Both the position numbers and the translations under genes were made by a program. Shown here piece after piece: positions 34,144 to 44,539 of a stretch of 64,000 nucleotides of DNA. The DNA comes from Hygrocybe punicea. Lineage: Eukaryota > Basidiomycota > Agaricomycetes > Agaricales > Hygrophoraceae. The stretch spans positions 7,202,891 through 7,266,890 of the forward strand of contig OY744461.1 of NCBI GenBank assembly GCA_963556145.1, written 5' to 3'. Below the pieces are notes generated by a model. It searched no databases, was not told the origin of the DNA, and worked only from the letters and a program-made list of their open reading frames with translations. Numbering within the stretch: the stretch's first letter is position 1; every line of letters starts with the position of its first letter.

Positions 34144-35968
34144 ATGCAGAACAAGTGGTCTTCTGAAGGCCGAACACCAACCGTTTTGGAAAAGGCAGAT
34201 TTGGCGGCAGTCGCCAAGTACATGAAGTCAAACCAATGCCGGAATGTAGTGATCATGGTGAGTCCGAGTGGTAGCGCCCAAGTGGGAAACAGATTATTGA
34301 ATGTAGAGACCAGCTCGGCGCTGGTGCGGTCGTTTGTGTGATTCAAAGCGGTCTTGTTGGGGGTATGACGTCCCTCTGTGATTTGCAGGTGTCAGCACTT
34401 CTGCGGGTATTCCAGATTTCAGGTCTCCTGACACGGGTGCGTGCTGTGATGTGATACCTGCGTGCGACGTTAAACTGATCAGAAATGTAGGCCTCTATGT
34501 GAGTTGAAAAGGGCCTGTGAAAGTCCTGGTGTGATGCTAGCGATATCGATCTCTCCCCTTGGTGTCAGGCTAATCTTGCGAGACTGAATCTTCCATATCC
34601 CGAGGCGGTATTCGAGATAAATTATTTCCGACGGAATCCAGTCCCATGTGCGTATTCTCACATAAATCCAACCACTAGTACACCCGTTCTGACGGGGGGG
34701 GGAGATCCGACCTTTGCTAATTTCTAATTTCTAATCTGGCAGTTTACACGCTCGCGCACGAACTCTACCCAGGCCGATTCCGCCCAACGTTAACGCACGC
34801 TTTCATCCGGCTCTTATCCGCGCATTCTCTGCTGCATACGTGTTTCACGCAGAACATCGACACACTGGAGCGCCGGGCAGGCGTCCCCGCAGACAAGATC
34901 ATCGAGGCACACGGGAGCTTCGCCTCACAAAGATGCATTGAGTGTTACGTGCCGTATGATGATGCGAAGATGCGGCGGAGGATCAAGAATAAACAGATTG
35001 CACGGTGTGATGCATGCGGTGGGCTGGTTAAACCTGATATCGTCTTTTTTGGGGAATCGGTGCGTGTAAATCTATTAGTGTGGTATTGCTTATTAATGTG
35101 TGTGTGGGTGCGTTTCCCCCCCTGGCAGCTCCCCCCTGCATTCACCCGTGGTGCTGCCAGATTGGGGGAGGCAGACTTATTGATCATAATGGGGACCTCG
35201 CTGACTGTCCACCCGTTCGCCTCGCTCGTCAACCGAGTGCCGACCGAGTGTCCTCGCGTGCTCATTAATCTGGATCCGGTGGGGACTATCGGGAGCAGGA
35301 CGGACGATGTGGTGTTGCTGGGCAAGTGTGACGATACTGTACGGGAGCTGTGTGCGCTGCTGGGATGGGAGGACGAGTTGTGGAAGGCGTGGGGAGAGAC
35401 AAAGGGAAGTGTGGAAGAGGCGGATGAGGAGGTGGAGGACGAGGAAGAGGAGGAGGAAGAGGGGGTGGAGGAAGCGAGTGATTCTGGGGGGGAGGGAGAG
35501 ACGACGATGGAGACGAGCCCAGCTAAGGAGACGCTAGCGCATGAGATGGAAAGATTAACAAGTGAATTGGAGAGGCTGTTGGCTCTCCGGGCAGAGGTTG
35601 TCGCTAATCCTGAGGTAGCTGGGGGGCTCTCCGGGGATAATACAGATGAACGTCCTATGCGTCCAAAGTCGGATCACGATACCGAGCCGCTGTCGACTTC
35701 ACTCCATGGGAAGGAGAAGGAAGAGGGAGAAGGGGAGAAGGAGGACACGGAGGGCAAGGCGGCGGGTGAGGGGAAGGAGGACATGGAAGGCAATGTGGAG
35801 AAGGGGGGCAAGGAGGCAAAGGTGGAGGAAGAGAGCAAGGGGGGCAAGGCAGAGAAGGAGGGGTGTGAGGGCAAGGCGGAGGAGGGAGGGGAAGGGACAA
35901 AAGGGAAAAAGGAAGAGAAGGGGAAGGGAGGCTGGCTTGCCAGAAAGTGGACAAAGACATTTGGCTGA
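34144..35968 (+). CDS. Class I sirtuin, NAD-dependent protein deacetylase (Hst2-like)
   Basis: Removes acetyl groups from lysines using NAD. Exon 1 (ATG 34144) ends CRNVVIM. A 10-nt microexon (34314-34323) and exon 34389-34436 together rebuild LGAGVSTSAGIPDFRSPDTG. An 8-nt microexon (34491-34498) adds LY before ANLARLNLPYPEAVF. Further blocks: YTLAHELYPG, QNIDTLERRAGV, the catalytic His in EAHGSF, zinc ligands CIEC and CDAC, KPDIVFFGES, MGTSLTVHPFASL, INLDPVG. The deacetylase core is followed by an unusual tail of about 200 residues, very rich in Glu, Lys and Gly (about 35400-35960). Size without the tail fits Hst2/SIRT2. It lies 150 bp after the peptidase stop. Confidence 0.92.
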
Positions 35969-36280
35969 CGGTGTTGAAACGAAGTAGCCTGAAGGGGGGC
36001 TGTGGGCTTGGCAGATCGCCGTTCTCTTGTATCACAGGAATCGAAATCATCATGCATCGTGGATCAGGTTTATGTAACTAGATTTTGTGTTGGAGTTGTC
36101 TGATGTTTCGTACTTCCATTTATTGGACTGGCCAATGACTGCTGCAGACAATATCTGAATACTTTGGGTGTGATTGCAGACATAAGAATGTTTTCCCATT
36201 CAATCTGGATTGTTGGGGTGGGTGATGTATATATTCCACTACTGTAGCCAGCCAACGTACATAGGTTATCTCTGGGTCAC

Positions 36281-36813
36281 CTAGTGATGTCCTTCCTGAG
36301 CGAGATGTCCAGCCTTGCTGTTTTGCCACGCGTCGGTGGCCTTGGCCCAGCTGTATATTCCGTAGCCTGAGATCCGTGTTGTCAGAGAAGTGGCGGGTGA
36401 CAGATGACTGTTAGCACGAACGCACCGAGAGCAAAGGGGAGGACAAAGTAAGGGGCCTGCTGAGAAAGACGCCTGTAGCCGTTGAAGAGGTAGTTTTGGA
36501 TCATCTTTGGCGCAGCGCGGGATTGGAAGGGTGAGATGGCTGGGAGATGAGGTAGCAATGAATTTCGCTCCGGCTGTACGGTGATAGGGATAACGTACTG
36601 TAAGATATCATTCCCTTTTGTCGCATGCCGGACTTGTCGCCCCACCACAAGTTCTGTGATTCATGACAAAAGGTTCTGTGAAGGAAGCTTGGTGTGGTTT
36701 TCGGGAACTCACATAGACCTTGGCTGTTGAAACTGTTAGCCATGGCTCCGAGAAGTTGGCGTTGTGGACTTACGGCCGGGCATATCACTGAAGCGGGTTG
36801 CGGTAGGCCTCAT
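36281..36813 (-). CDS. QCR8: Cytochrome bc1 complex subunit 8 (ubiquinol-cytochrome c reductase)
   Basis: Small inner-mitochondrial-membrane subunit of respiratory complex III that binds ubiquinone near cytochrome b. Assembled from short exons starting at 36813: MRPTATRFSDMPG, LSTAKVY, then NLWWGDKSGMRQKGMISY, then ISPFQSRAAPKMIQNYLFNG-YRRLSQQ, the membrane segment APYFVLPFALG, and last exon YGIYSWAKATDAWQNSKAGH to TAG 36281-36283. The order and the G-x-WGDKSG, NYLFNGYRR and PYFVLPF motifs are diagnostic of QCR8. Four introns interrupt a protein of about 100 residues. It shares a 270-bp divergent promoter with the OST4 gene. Confidence 0.93.
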
Positions 36814-36930
36814 GACGGGCAATTTGAAGGAGTTTGCTGTAGGAGAGATAGCGAAAAGGTAAACAACGAACAAACAACTTTCCACACTGTGAGCTACGTT
36901 CGACTTCGAACAGCGATCTCAGCAGAGTCT

Positions 36931-36980
36931 CAGTAATCAGTACTCGGTACTCAGTACTCATCACTCAGTACTCAGCACTC
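36931..36980. repeat. ACTCAGT-type short tandem repeat in a divergent promoter
   Basis: Repeated CAGTACTC/CACTCAGT units between the divergent QCR8 and OST4 start codons. It may be a simple microsatellite or a cluster of regulatory motifs. Confidence 0.7.
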
Positions 36981-37083
36981 AGGTTTACAGGTGTACCTAA
37001 TTTCTCTTGACATTTGTGAGTGACTCCTCGTTTCTCGTCGACAGTGAAGTCTCAAATTTCGTTGCGCAGTGCATTGGCATTCC

Positions 37084-37209
37084 ATGATCGACCACCAAAC
37101 ATTATACAGCCTGGCGAACGCTCTCGGTGTGCTGGCCATGGTTACTGTCGTTGGATATCACTTTGTCGCTGTTAACGCCCGGTATTTGGAGAAGAGCAAT
37201 GCGGGGTAG
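37084..37209 (+). CDS. OST4: Oligosaccharyltransferase subunit OST4, 41 aa, single exon
   Basis: A complete 42-codon frame (ATG 37084, TAG 37207-37209) encodes MIDHQTLYSLANALGVLAMV followed by TVVGYHFVAVNA and a short polar tail. A charged/polar N terminus (MI-D-x-Q-L-x-x-L-A), one membrane span with a G-V-L-A-M core and a Y-H pair near its end is the pattern of OST4. That subunit is a mini-protein of about 36-40 residues that stabilises STT3 in the ER oligosaccharyltransferase. It is divergent from QCR8. Assignment rests on length plus motif, so a chance match is possible but unlikely. Confidence 0.83.
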   Translation: MIDHQTLYSLANALGVLAMVTVVGYHFVAVNARYLEKSNAG

Positions 37210-37387
37210 GAAGAGATACAAACGGTGGTAATTTTGCAGGTATGTAGTCTAACTAACTAACCTCTGTGGGCCAACTAAGAAGGATACATTACAGGTTGCT
37301 TGACTTCAAGGTCTTCAAGTTCGACGTAGTGTACTGCTGTGACATGAATGTGACACGTTACCCTGTGCCCCGTGACTGAGTGTGACC

Positions 37388-39612
37388 ATGAGTGTTTCTT
37401 TCAACACCACGCAAAACCGGTATTCGAAGAAACGTAAGCGAACGAGTGAAATTCCTCGTTTCTGAACGCTGCTCACCGGTTTCTCCTAGTCAGAGCGGGT
37501 ATCCCCTCTCAATGAACCTCAACATCCCCTCAAATCCCTACCCCGTACAGCAATCACCCTCAATCAACCCCGCACTCCTTACTGCTTTCCAGAACCAGAA
37601 CCAGAACCAATCCCACTCCCAGAACCAGAATCAATCTCATTCACACACACAGCATGGCGGCAGCAGTGCCGGTACAAAGTTCCAATACGGCGCTCCGGGC
37701 TTCGGCGGCGGTGGCGGCGGTGGTGGCGGCGTCTCCCCCACGCAGCTCATGAACGGCATCGGCAACATCGGCATGGGGGGCATGAATCCCGCACAGCTCC
37801 TCCAGCAGCAGCACCTCCTCGGCATGGGGTTGCCCAACATGGGAGGAATGGCTGGCATGGGTGGTATGGGCATCAACCCCGCCGCGTTGAGCGCGAACAC
37901 CGGCGCGTCAAGTGCGAATGGGAATGCGACGGGTGGCACGGGCATGGGTATCGGCATGGGAGGACTTGGGATGGGCATGGGCATGGGTATGGGTATGGGC
38001 TCTGGCTCCAACGTCACATCCACCGCCAACGCTAATGGCAACGCCAACCTCACATCTCACCCAAATCCAAGTCAACATCAGCATCAACATCAGCATCAAC
38101 ACCACCAGCACCAGCAACAACACCCACAACAACAACAGCAGCAGCAGCAGCAGCAGCAGCACCCTCACACTAATCAGCATCCACACGCCCAAACACATCC
38201 ATCCGCGAATCAGCTATTCATGAACCCGGCATTGGGCGTGGACTTCGGTATCACGCGCGAGCAACTCGCTCAATTCACCCAGCAGCTCTCTTTGCCAGAA
38301 CGCCAGGCTTTTCAGGCCAAAATGATGCACGCAGCCCAGCAGCAACAACATCAACGGCAACAACAACACCAGCAAATGGGTCAAGGACAGCATGGCCAGC
38401 AGCAGCAGCTCACACAGGGGCAGCTCGGGCAACATGGACCAGTGATGAACACAGGCATGGGGCCGGGACAGGGATTTCCCCCAGACGCCATCAACGCTCT
38501 ACTCTCCCCAGTCCGCGCGAATCCCACTGCGACCCCATCTCTTGCACATCAGCACCCGCACTCGCACCAGCACCAGGATATGGACCCTAATATGGGCGCG
38601 TCTGCCGCGTTCTACGAGCGGGGACGCTCTGTCAGCTCTGCATCATCCCACAACCACATCCCGAACCAAAGTCAGAACCAGGCTCACATCAGCCAGAGCC
38701 TCAGCCAGAGCCAAGGTCTAGGTCAAAACCAGGGACACCAACCACCACACACAGGCAACTCCAGCACGAACCACAACCATAGCCATAGCCACGGTCACAG
38801 TCAGCACCACGCCGCTCCCCAGGCCCAGCACGCCAGCTCTAATCAGGCGCAGGCGCAAGCACAAGCCGCCCTTATGGGTCCCCCTGCGCGCCCATCGACA
38901 GCACAGTCGCAAGGCCCCTCATCGTCGCGCCCCGGAACCGCACACTCGCACCGTCCACCGAGCCGCGAGTATGCGCGGGAGTTTGGTGTCGGAGGCGCTG
39001 TGGGGATGAATGGGTACACTGGGAAACCACCGACACCTTTGCAGCAACTTCCCCCTCCGCAGATGCAAATGCAAATGCCGATGCAGAACTTGTACCCTGG
39101 CCAAGGGCAGGGACAGCATCCACCTGTGTACCCACAAGTACAGGGGCCAGGGAGCCAGATGTATCCGGGACCTGTGCAGGGGCAAGGCCAGTCAGGTTTT
39201 CCTGGCCAAGGGCGATCGTCACCGCCTGTCCCTGGGTCACCATACCGTGGGGCGAAGCGCAAGGTCGGAGGGATGGAGTCGCCTCGTATGGGGGGTATGA
39301 ATGTGGGCGGCATGGGCATGGGCGCGGGTATGGGCATGGGTATGGGTAGCATGGGCGGTATGGGGGGTTTGGGTGTTGGAGGTACGGGTATGGGCATGGG
39401 CATGGGTGGAACTGGCAGTGGAGCAGGGGCCATGATGGGCCCGCCAGTGCTACCGCGTCAGCCCCCAGAGCAGGTACAGATTAACGGGTATCCACAGCCG
39501 CAGCAACATGCGACAGGCACCATGATGTCACATCCAACGCAGGGGATGATGATGGGCATGGGCGAGGCGCGAGGAGGTGGTCTGGCGGGGTCTACTATGG
39601 GGGCAGGCATGA

Positions 39613-39649
<37 letters not shown>

Positions 39650-42600
39650 CATGGGCATGGGCGTGGGGGGGGCAATGGTAGACGGGACGGCGCGAGCGCA
39701 CCAGCGACAGACATCTATCGGCCCTCAGGCACCCGTGGTCGGCTTTTCGAACTTGCCCCCACACCCGCAACATCAGCTTCAACAACAGCACCAGCACCAG
39801 CACCAACAATCACAACAGCTGCAGCAACAGCAGCATACGAACTCTCTTGCCCTACTCGCGGGGACGAAGGGCCCAGAGGCGGGCATTGGCTTGGGGAAAG
39901 TGGGCGGCGGTGGGGAGGGGCGTGGTATTCTCCGTTTGCCGTCAGTGGCACCATCCCCTCTCGTTCCTTCGGCCACCTCCATTGCGGCCCCTGCTACTAC
40001 GACTACTACGACGGCGAATGGCACTACGACTACAACTGCCGGTCCATCGGTACCGGCGGGTTTGGTCCTACCGTCTGGGATAACATTGAACCCAGCCGTG
40101 ACGCGCATCACTACAGTGCCACTCGCGGAGGCTGCGGAGGCGATCCCACCGGTGGATGCGGATGCTGTACGCAAGGTACGTGAGTGGATGCGTGCGGACC
40201 GTACATACGAAGGGGTATGGCGGCGGATGCGAGAGAGGATGGGGGAGGAAGCGCGAGCATGTAGGGGTGCGTGGTGGGAGCGGGATGCGGAAGGTACTGT
40301 TGCGGTGGGGGCAGGTAGGAGGGGCAGACGAGAAGGGTTCGATGTAAGGTATCCGAAGAGTCAGAGGGATCGTGATAGAGAGAGGGAGAGAGAAGGGAGA
40401 GAGAAGAAGAGGGTGGGTCGGAGGGAGGGGTTGAGATTGTAAGTTTTTTCTCTCTTTTGCTTTCGGTATTTTTTTGGCGTCTTTTTTAATTTTTTGATGT
40501 GGGGTACAGGCCAAGGAGATTGAAATCGGAAGATGCAGACCGGCCTGAACAGCTTGTGCCTATACGGCTCGAGTTTGACGTGGAACATCACAAGATGCGG
40601 GATACATTTATTTGGAATTTGAATGGTGGGGATACAGATATATGCTCATGAGTTTCTGTCATACTGACGGTACTCATTGACGCAGATCCCGTGGTCACAC
40701 CTGAAAGTTTCGCACAATCTGTCGTCGATGACTACGGTCTCACACCTGCCTTCCACACTGTCATCACCAAGTCCATCCAGGACCAGCTCAGCGACTTCCA
40801 GGCGCATTCGACGAACTACGATGGCGATTGCGAGGATGTCGTCATGGAAGACACGGTGGCGAAGGGCACGCTAGCGGAGGAGGACGTGGCCTGGTGGGCA
40901 ACGTGGCGCAAGAGACTACGGAACGAAGCAGGGTTCGTCAGGAAGCCCAAGAAGATTGTGAGGAAAGCCAGGAAGCGGCGGAAGCTAGGCAGGGAAGACG
41001 TGCATGCGCTGTCAGCTATACCTAATGAGGATCCGGGACGGGAGCGGCCTCTAAACGTGGATGAGATTGAGGTGGATGAGCAGGCGATGCATGAGGAGAT
41101 GCGCATTTTGATCAAGGTGCGTGGGACATTTTACTCGTGTGTTTTGGTTGTGGGACTAAAAGTGGAGAAGCTTGATATTATCGTAGGGTCCATGAAGCTT
41201 GATGATCAGTTTGAATGGGATTTGGACAACTTGGATGCCTCGCCGGAGCAGTTTGCAGAGGTGTATGCCAAGGAGCTAGGCCTGGGTGGTGAATTCCTGT
41301 GCGTGTCCTTTTTTGTTGTATTCCTGTTCCTGGTCTTTTGTATTGACGGAGTATTGCAACTTGTTGTAGGACCGCGATTGCGCATTGTATCCGAGAGCAA
41401 ATCCAGACATACCAAAAGTCGCTGTTCCTTGTTGGTCATCCTTGTGATGGGTCGGCCATACAAGACGACGACCTCCGTTCGTCGTTCCTGCCAAGCCTTA
41501 CCTCGGGCGCACGCGCCATCGACCAAGTGCAGTCATTCACGCCGCTCCTGAACTATCTCAGCGACGGGGAACTCGAGAAGAATGAGAAGGATCGCGACAA
41601 GGACCTCAACAAACGGCGCAAGCGGAACACGCGTGGCAGGCGGGGTCTCGCGTTGCCTGATCGCGAGCCCATCAGGACGTACCGCACGCCTGGTATCGGC
41701 TTCCCTGAGCTGGATGCGGCTACGCTTGCGCTGGCTGCCGCAGCAAACGCCCCTACATCGAGGAGGGCTGCTGCTGCTGCTGCGTCGCTGACAATTGCGA
41801 ACATGGTAGCATCAGAGAATGGGACGGCCTTCATGCCGCAGACGATGCCTATCATCACCAACCCGACGCCGACATCGTCTAGGGAGAAGAAGCCGAAAGG
41901 GCTGTTCAAGGCGCCACCGTATCCGTCATCAATTCTACGGGCTCGAGCTCGGGTTACCGCCCCCACACCGTCTACCGCTGCGGATACTTCGTCGTTCACA
42001 GCGCCCGTTGAGGTCGACCCCCCGCCATCGATCAATGCGGCCCCTCCAGACAGCAAGGCTTCCAAGGTGTCGCGAGCGAAACGGGCCAAGGAGTTAGAGA
42101 GAGAAGCCAAGGAGAAGGAGTACGCTGATGGCCAGCATGCGAATATCATCGACGGTGTATGGCATTGTTCCAATTGTGGATGTCCAGAGAACATTGCGGT
42201 GGGCCGGCGGAAGGGCCCGCTTGGAGACAAGTCGCAGTGTGGTCCGTGTGGTATGTGTCTCGGTACTATACTTCTTAGACTTGAGATGGGACTGATGTGT
42301 CGACAATCTACCACAGGTAAATTCTGGCACAGACATCGTCGGCCTCTTCCTGTCGAATACAACTCTGACGCCGAATTCCACCTCAACATCAAACGGGACG
42401 CCGAAATAGTCAAAACGATGGCGAAAAAGAAGGGTGGGGCCGCTGCTCTGCGTGCGCGGGACATGACAGGGCCGGCGACGCCGGCGGATGGGACCACGGA
42501 GTCACAAACGCCGCGACGAGGCAAGGGAGATGTCTGGGTTGAGATAACTTCACGATCCTCAGTGCCTCCTTCTGGGCCTGCCCTGGATGACGATAGAGCG

Positions 42601-43170
42601 ATATCTCCCATCTCGACGGCCTCCAGCGGCTCGGAGCCTCCGCTCGCACAGAAAATTCGAGGGCTCAATGGGGCCAACCATACCCACTCTGCGCCGAATT
42701 CAAGTTCTGCTTCGGCTCAAGCCAACGGCGAAACGAGCGACTCAACATTCCCTGCAGTTGATCATTCTGCGCCTGTAAGTCCCACCAGACCATCCGCAGT
42801 AAGCTGTTCTTGAACTTCTTTTGGAAAATACTTGTGTTCCTTATTTGTTTTCAATAAAAGTCATCCCTCCCCGAGTGGCTGTCATTGGCAGTGCAGGCTA
42901 TGCAGGAAAAATATCCAGATGATCGATTCGACGTTATCTCGCGCAAATTGAACGCTTACAGTCCACCGGAGTGGCGTATCAAATGCCTGGATTGCCCTGG
43001 AAAGGTGTGTGCCGGCTTGTCATTTGAACGTAGTCTTTGATAGCTGTTCTTACGACTTGTTTTTGCAGCTGTATACCCCTGGTCCTGCGGAGACACTGAC
43101 GAATTACGAAGTGCACATAAAGAACCGCCAGCACCGTATGCGCGTGAATAGTCGTCTGAACGGGGCGTAG
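37388..43170 (+). CDS. SNF5: SWI/SNF chromatin-remodelling subunit SNF5 (SMARCB1 family)
   Basis: Nuclear core subunit of an ATP-dependent nucleosome remodeller. The first about 900 residues are low-complexity: Gln/His runs (about 38060-38165), Gly-Met arrays (about 37770-38000 and 39290-39680), Asn/Gln/Ser tracts. Then, past an intron near 40440-40510, the two SNF5 repeats: PIRLEFDVEHHKMRDTF...WNLNDPVVTPESFAQS and LDIIVGSMKLDDQFEWDL...EFLTAIAHCIREQIQ. A GATA-like zinc finger follows (WHCSNCGCPEN ... CGPCG, then KFWHRHRRP after an intron near 42250-42315). The fungal C-terminal block is EWRIKCLDCPGK, YTPGPAETLTNYEVHIKNRQ, ending at TAG 43168-43170. The safe start is ATG 37512; an upstream ATG at 37388 joined by a short intron gives MSVSFNTTQN in frame. 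Confidence 0.94.
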
Positions 43171-43338
43171 GGGGGGTGTTGCATGTGCATTAATATTGTT
43201 TGTCCCTATTCTGGTTATCTTTGTTTAGATCCTGTGTTGTTCGGTCGTTTGCTGTGTGTATACAAGCATTTTCTGAATCTCAGACTCTTTGCATATGTGC
43301 ATAGTGCGTGCACTCTATAGTACTAGGGTTACTCACTG

Positions 43339-43667
43339 CTAGCAAACCAGTCATGTCCACAACATGTCCAAGGTGGGGCCTGTCACGTCACGCAAGGGTG
43401 TTGATTATAATAAATTGTACACACATCAGGAATTTCAACATTTAGTCGGGATCTAAAGTTATTTCTAAAGTTAGCAGCAAATATAATCTTTGGATTTACA
43501 TTTGGGTGAAATTTAAATATTGAATTTATTATAAGTCATAAATAAATAATTGTCTAAATTAATTGTTTTCTCTTGCCTTTAGATTAGTCCTGCAATCAAA
43601 ATAATCATCAGTGCCAAAGTGTGGAGGGAAAGTATAATTTAGATTTGAGTTTACTCTGGTTTGCTAG
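43339..43667. mobile_element. Short MITE candidate with 12-bp terminal inverted repeats
   Basis: CTAGCAAACCAG at 43339-43350 is exactly inverted as CTGGTTTGCTAG at 43656-43667. The 329-bp interval is strongly AT-rich and has no ORF, unlike the flanks. No unambiguous target duplication is visible (CTAG is part of the repeat itself). Confidence 0.5.
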
Positions 43668-44285
43668 TCCACATTTAGGCAATACATGGGTATACCCATG
43701 GGTGTCCCGAGGCCGACCTGGACCTGGACCCGCTCCAACCCATACCTGTCTACCCACGGGTCTTTTTTCAGCAGGTAGATGGCAGGTAGTGGCGGGTTGG
43801 GTACGGGTATTGACCCGCACAGGAAACCCGGCGGGTTCCAGCCCACTTCACGCAGACAGTGCTATGTTCACCGGCCCGATTGACCGGCATAGAACCTCAG
43901 TCTCGTGGAACACTCAGCAGCCTAATATTGTCGTACTCAAATCAGAATCCTGGCCACGCGTTCTTGGATGGTAGGATTTATGGGGTCAAGGTTTACCGTG
44001 ATTGGAAACAATAGGAACCGTCTACAGGGAGCCTACAGGTCTAGCAGACTGCTACTGGTGTTGCCAGTGGACGGGTTAGCGAACGCAAGACAAGCACTGT
44101 AACGGTACTAATAACAAGGGCAATCGTGCTCCGCCTCCCGTTTGGATTCATTGGCTGTGGGAGAACGTCTGGGTTCGGGACTATGGGTGACCCATGCTAT
44201 CGTTAGTTTGACCCCCGGGTGTTACCACATTGCACACTCTCGATGACTTCACACGTATTGGTCATTTTGGGCCCAAACAAATACT
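43668..44285. other. GC-rich repeat-like sequence between MITE candidate and giant palindrome
   Basis: A run of GGGTACGGGT/ACCCGC and CCATGGGT-type motifs at about 43690-43860 resembles subterminal repeats of another DNA transposon, but I could not find both ends. No supported gene. The last eight bases (44278-44285, CAAATACT) are the left target duplication of the next element. Confidence 0.4.
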
Positions 44286-44539
44286 CGGATAAGGTGACTA
44301 GTGTATATGGTCTAAGCGCGTACCAGTTTACAGCCAAACACACGTACCATGTTACACACAAAATCATTACAGCCGGCTGAATTAGTGCTCAGGAACCATT
44401 CAGCCACTAGTAGACTATTAGAGAACTGGTTCTCCTGCACCACCTGCTGTTGCCTACTGGCAGTGGTTCCTGAGCACCATCCATAATGTTGTTGAGTGGT
44501 TTTCCTGCACCAGATCTCATATTTGGGTGGTGGCTTTCC

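Noticed and set aside
35655..36057. Two Pro/Ser-rich minus-strand frames
   Set aside because: Antisense shadows of the Glu/Lys/Gly-rich sirtuin tail.
37637..38053. Several long minus-strand frames under the SNF5 low-complexity region
   Set aside because: Pro/Met/Cys-rich shadows of the Gly-Met and Gln/His repeats on the coding strand.
41553..42677. 374-codon minus-strand open frame
   Set aside because: It lies exactly antisense to conserved SNF5 exons, and its composition mirrors that strand. No domain is visible.
43690..43860. GGGTACGGGT-rich stretch as a telomere-like or G-quadruplex locus
   Set aside because: The motifs are irregular and found in both orientations, more like subterminal transposon repeats; both ends of an element could not be defined.
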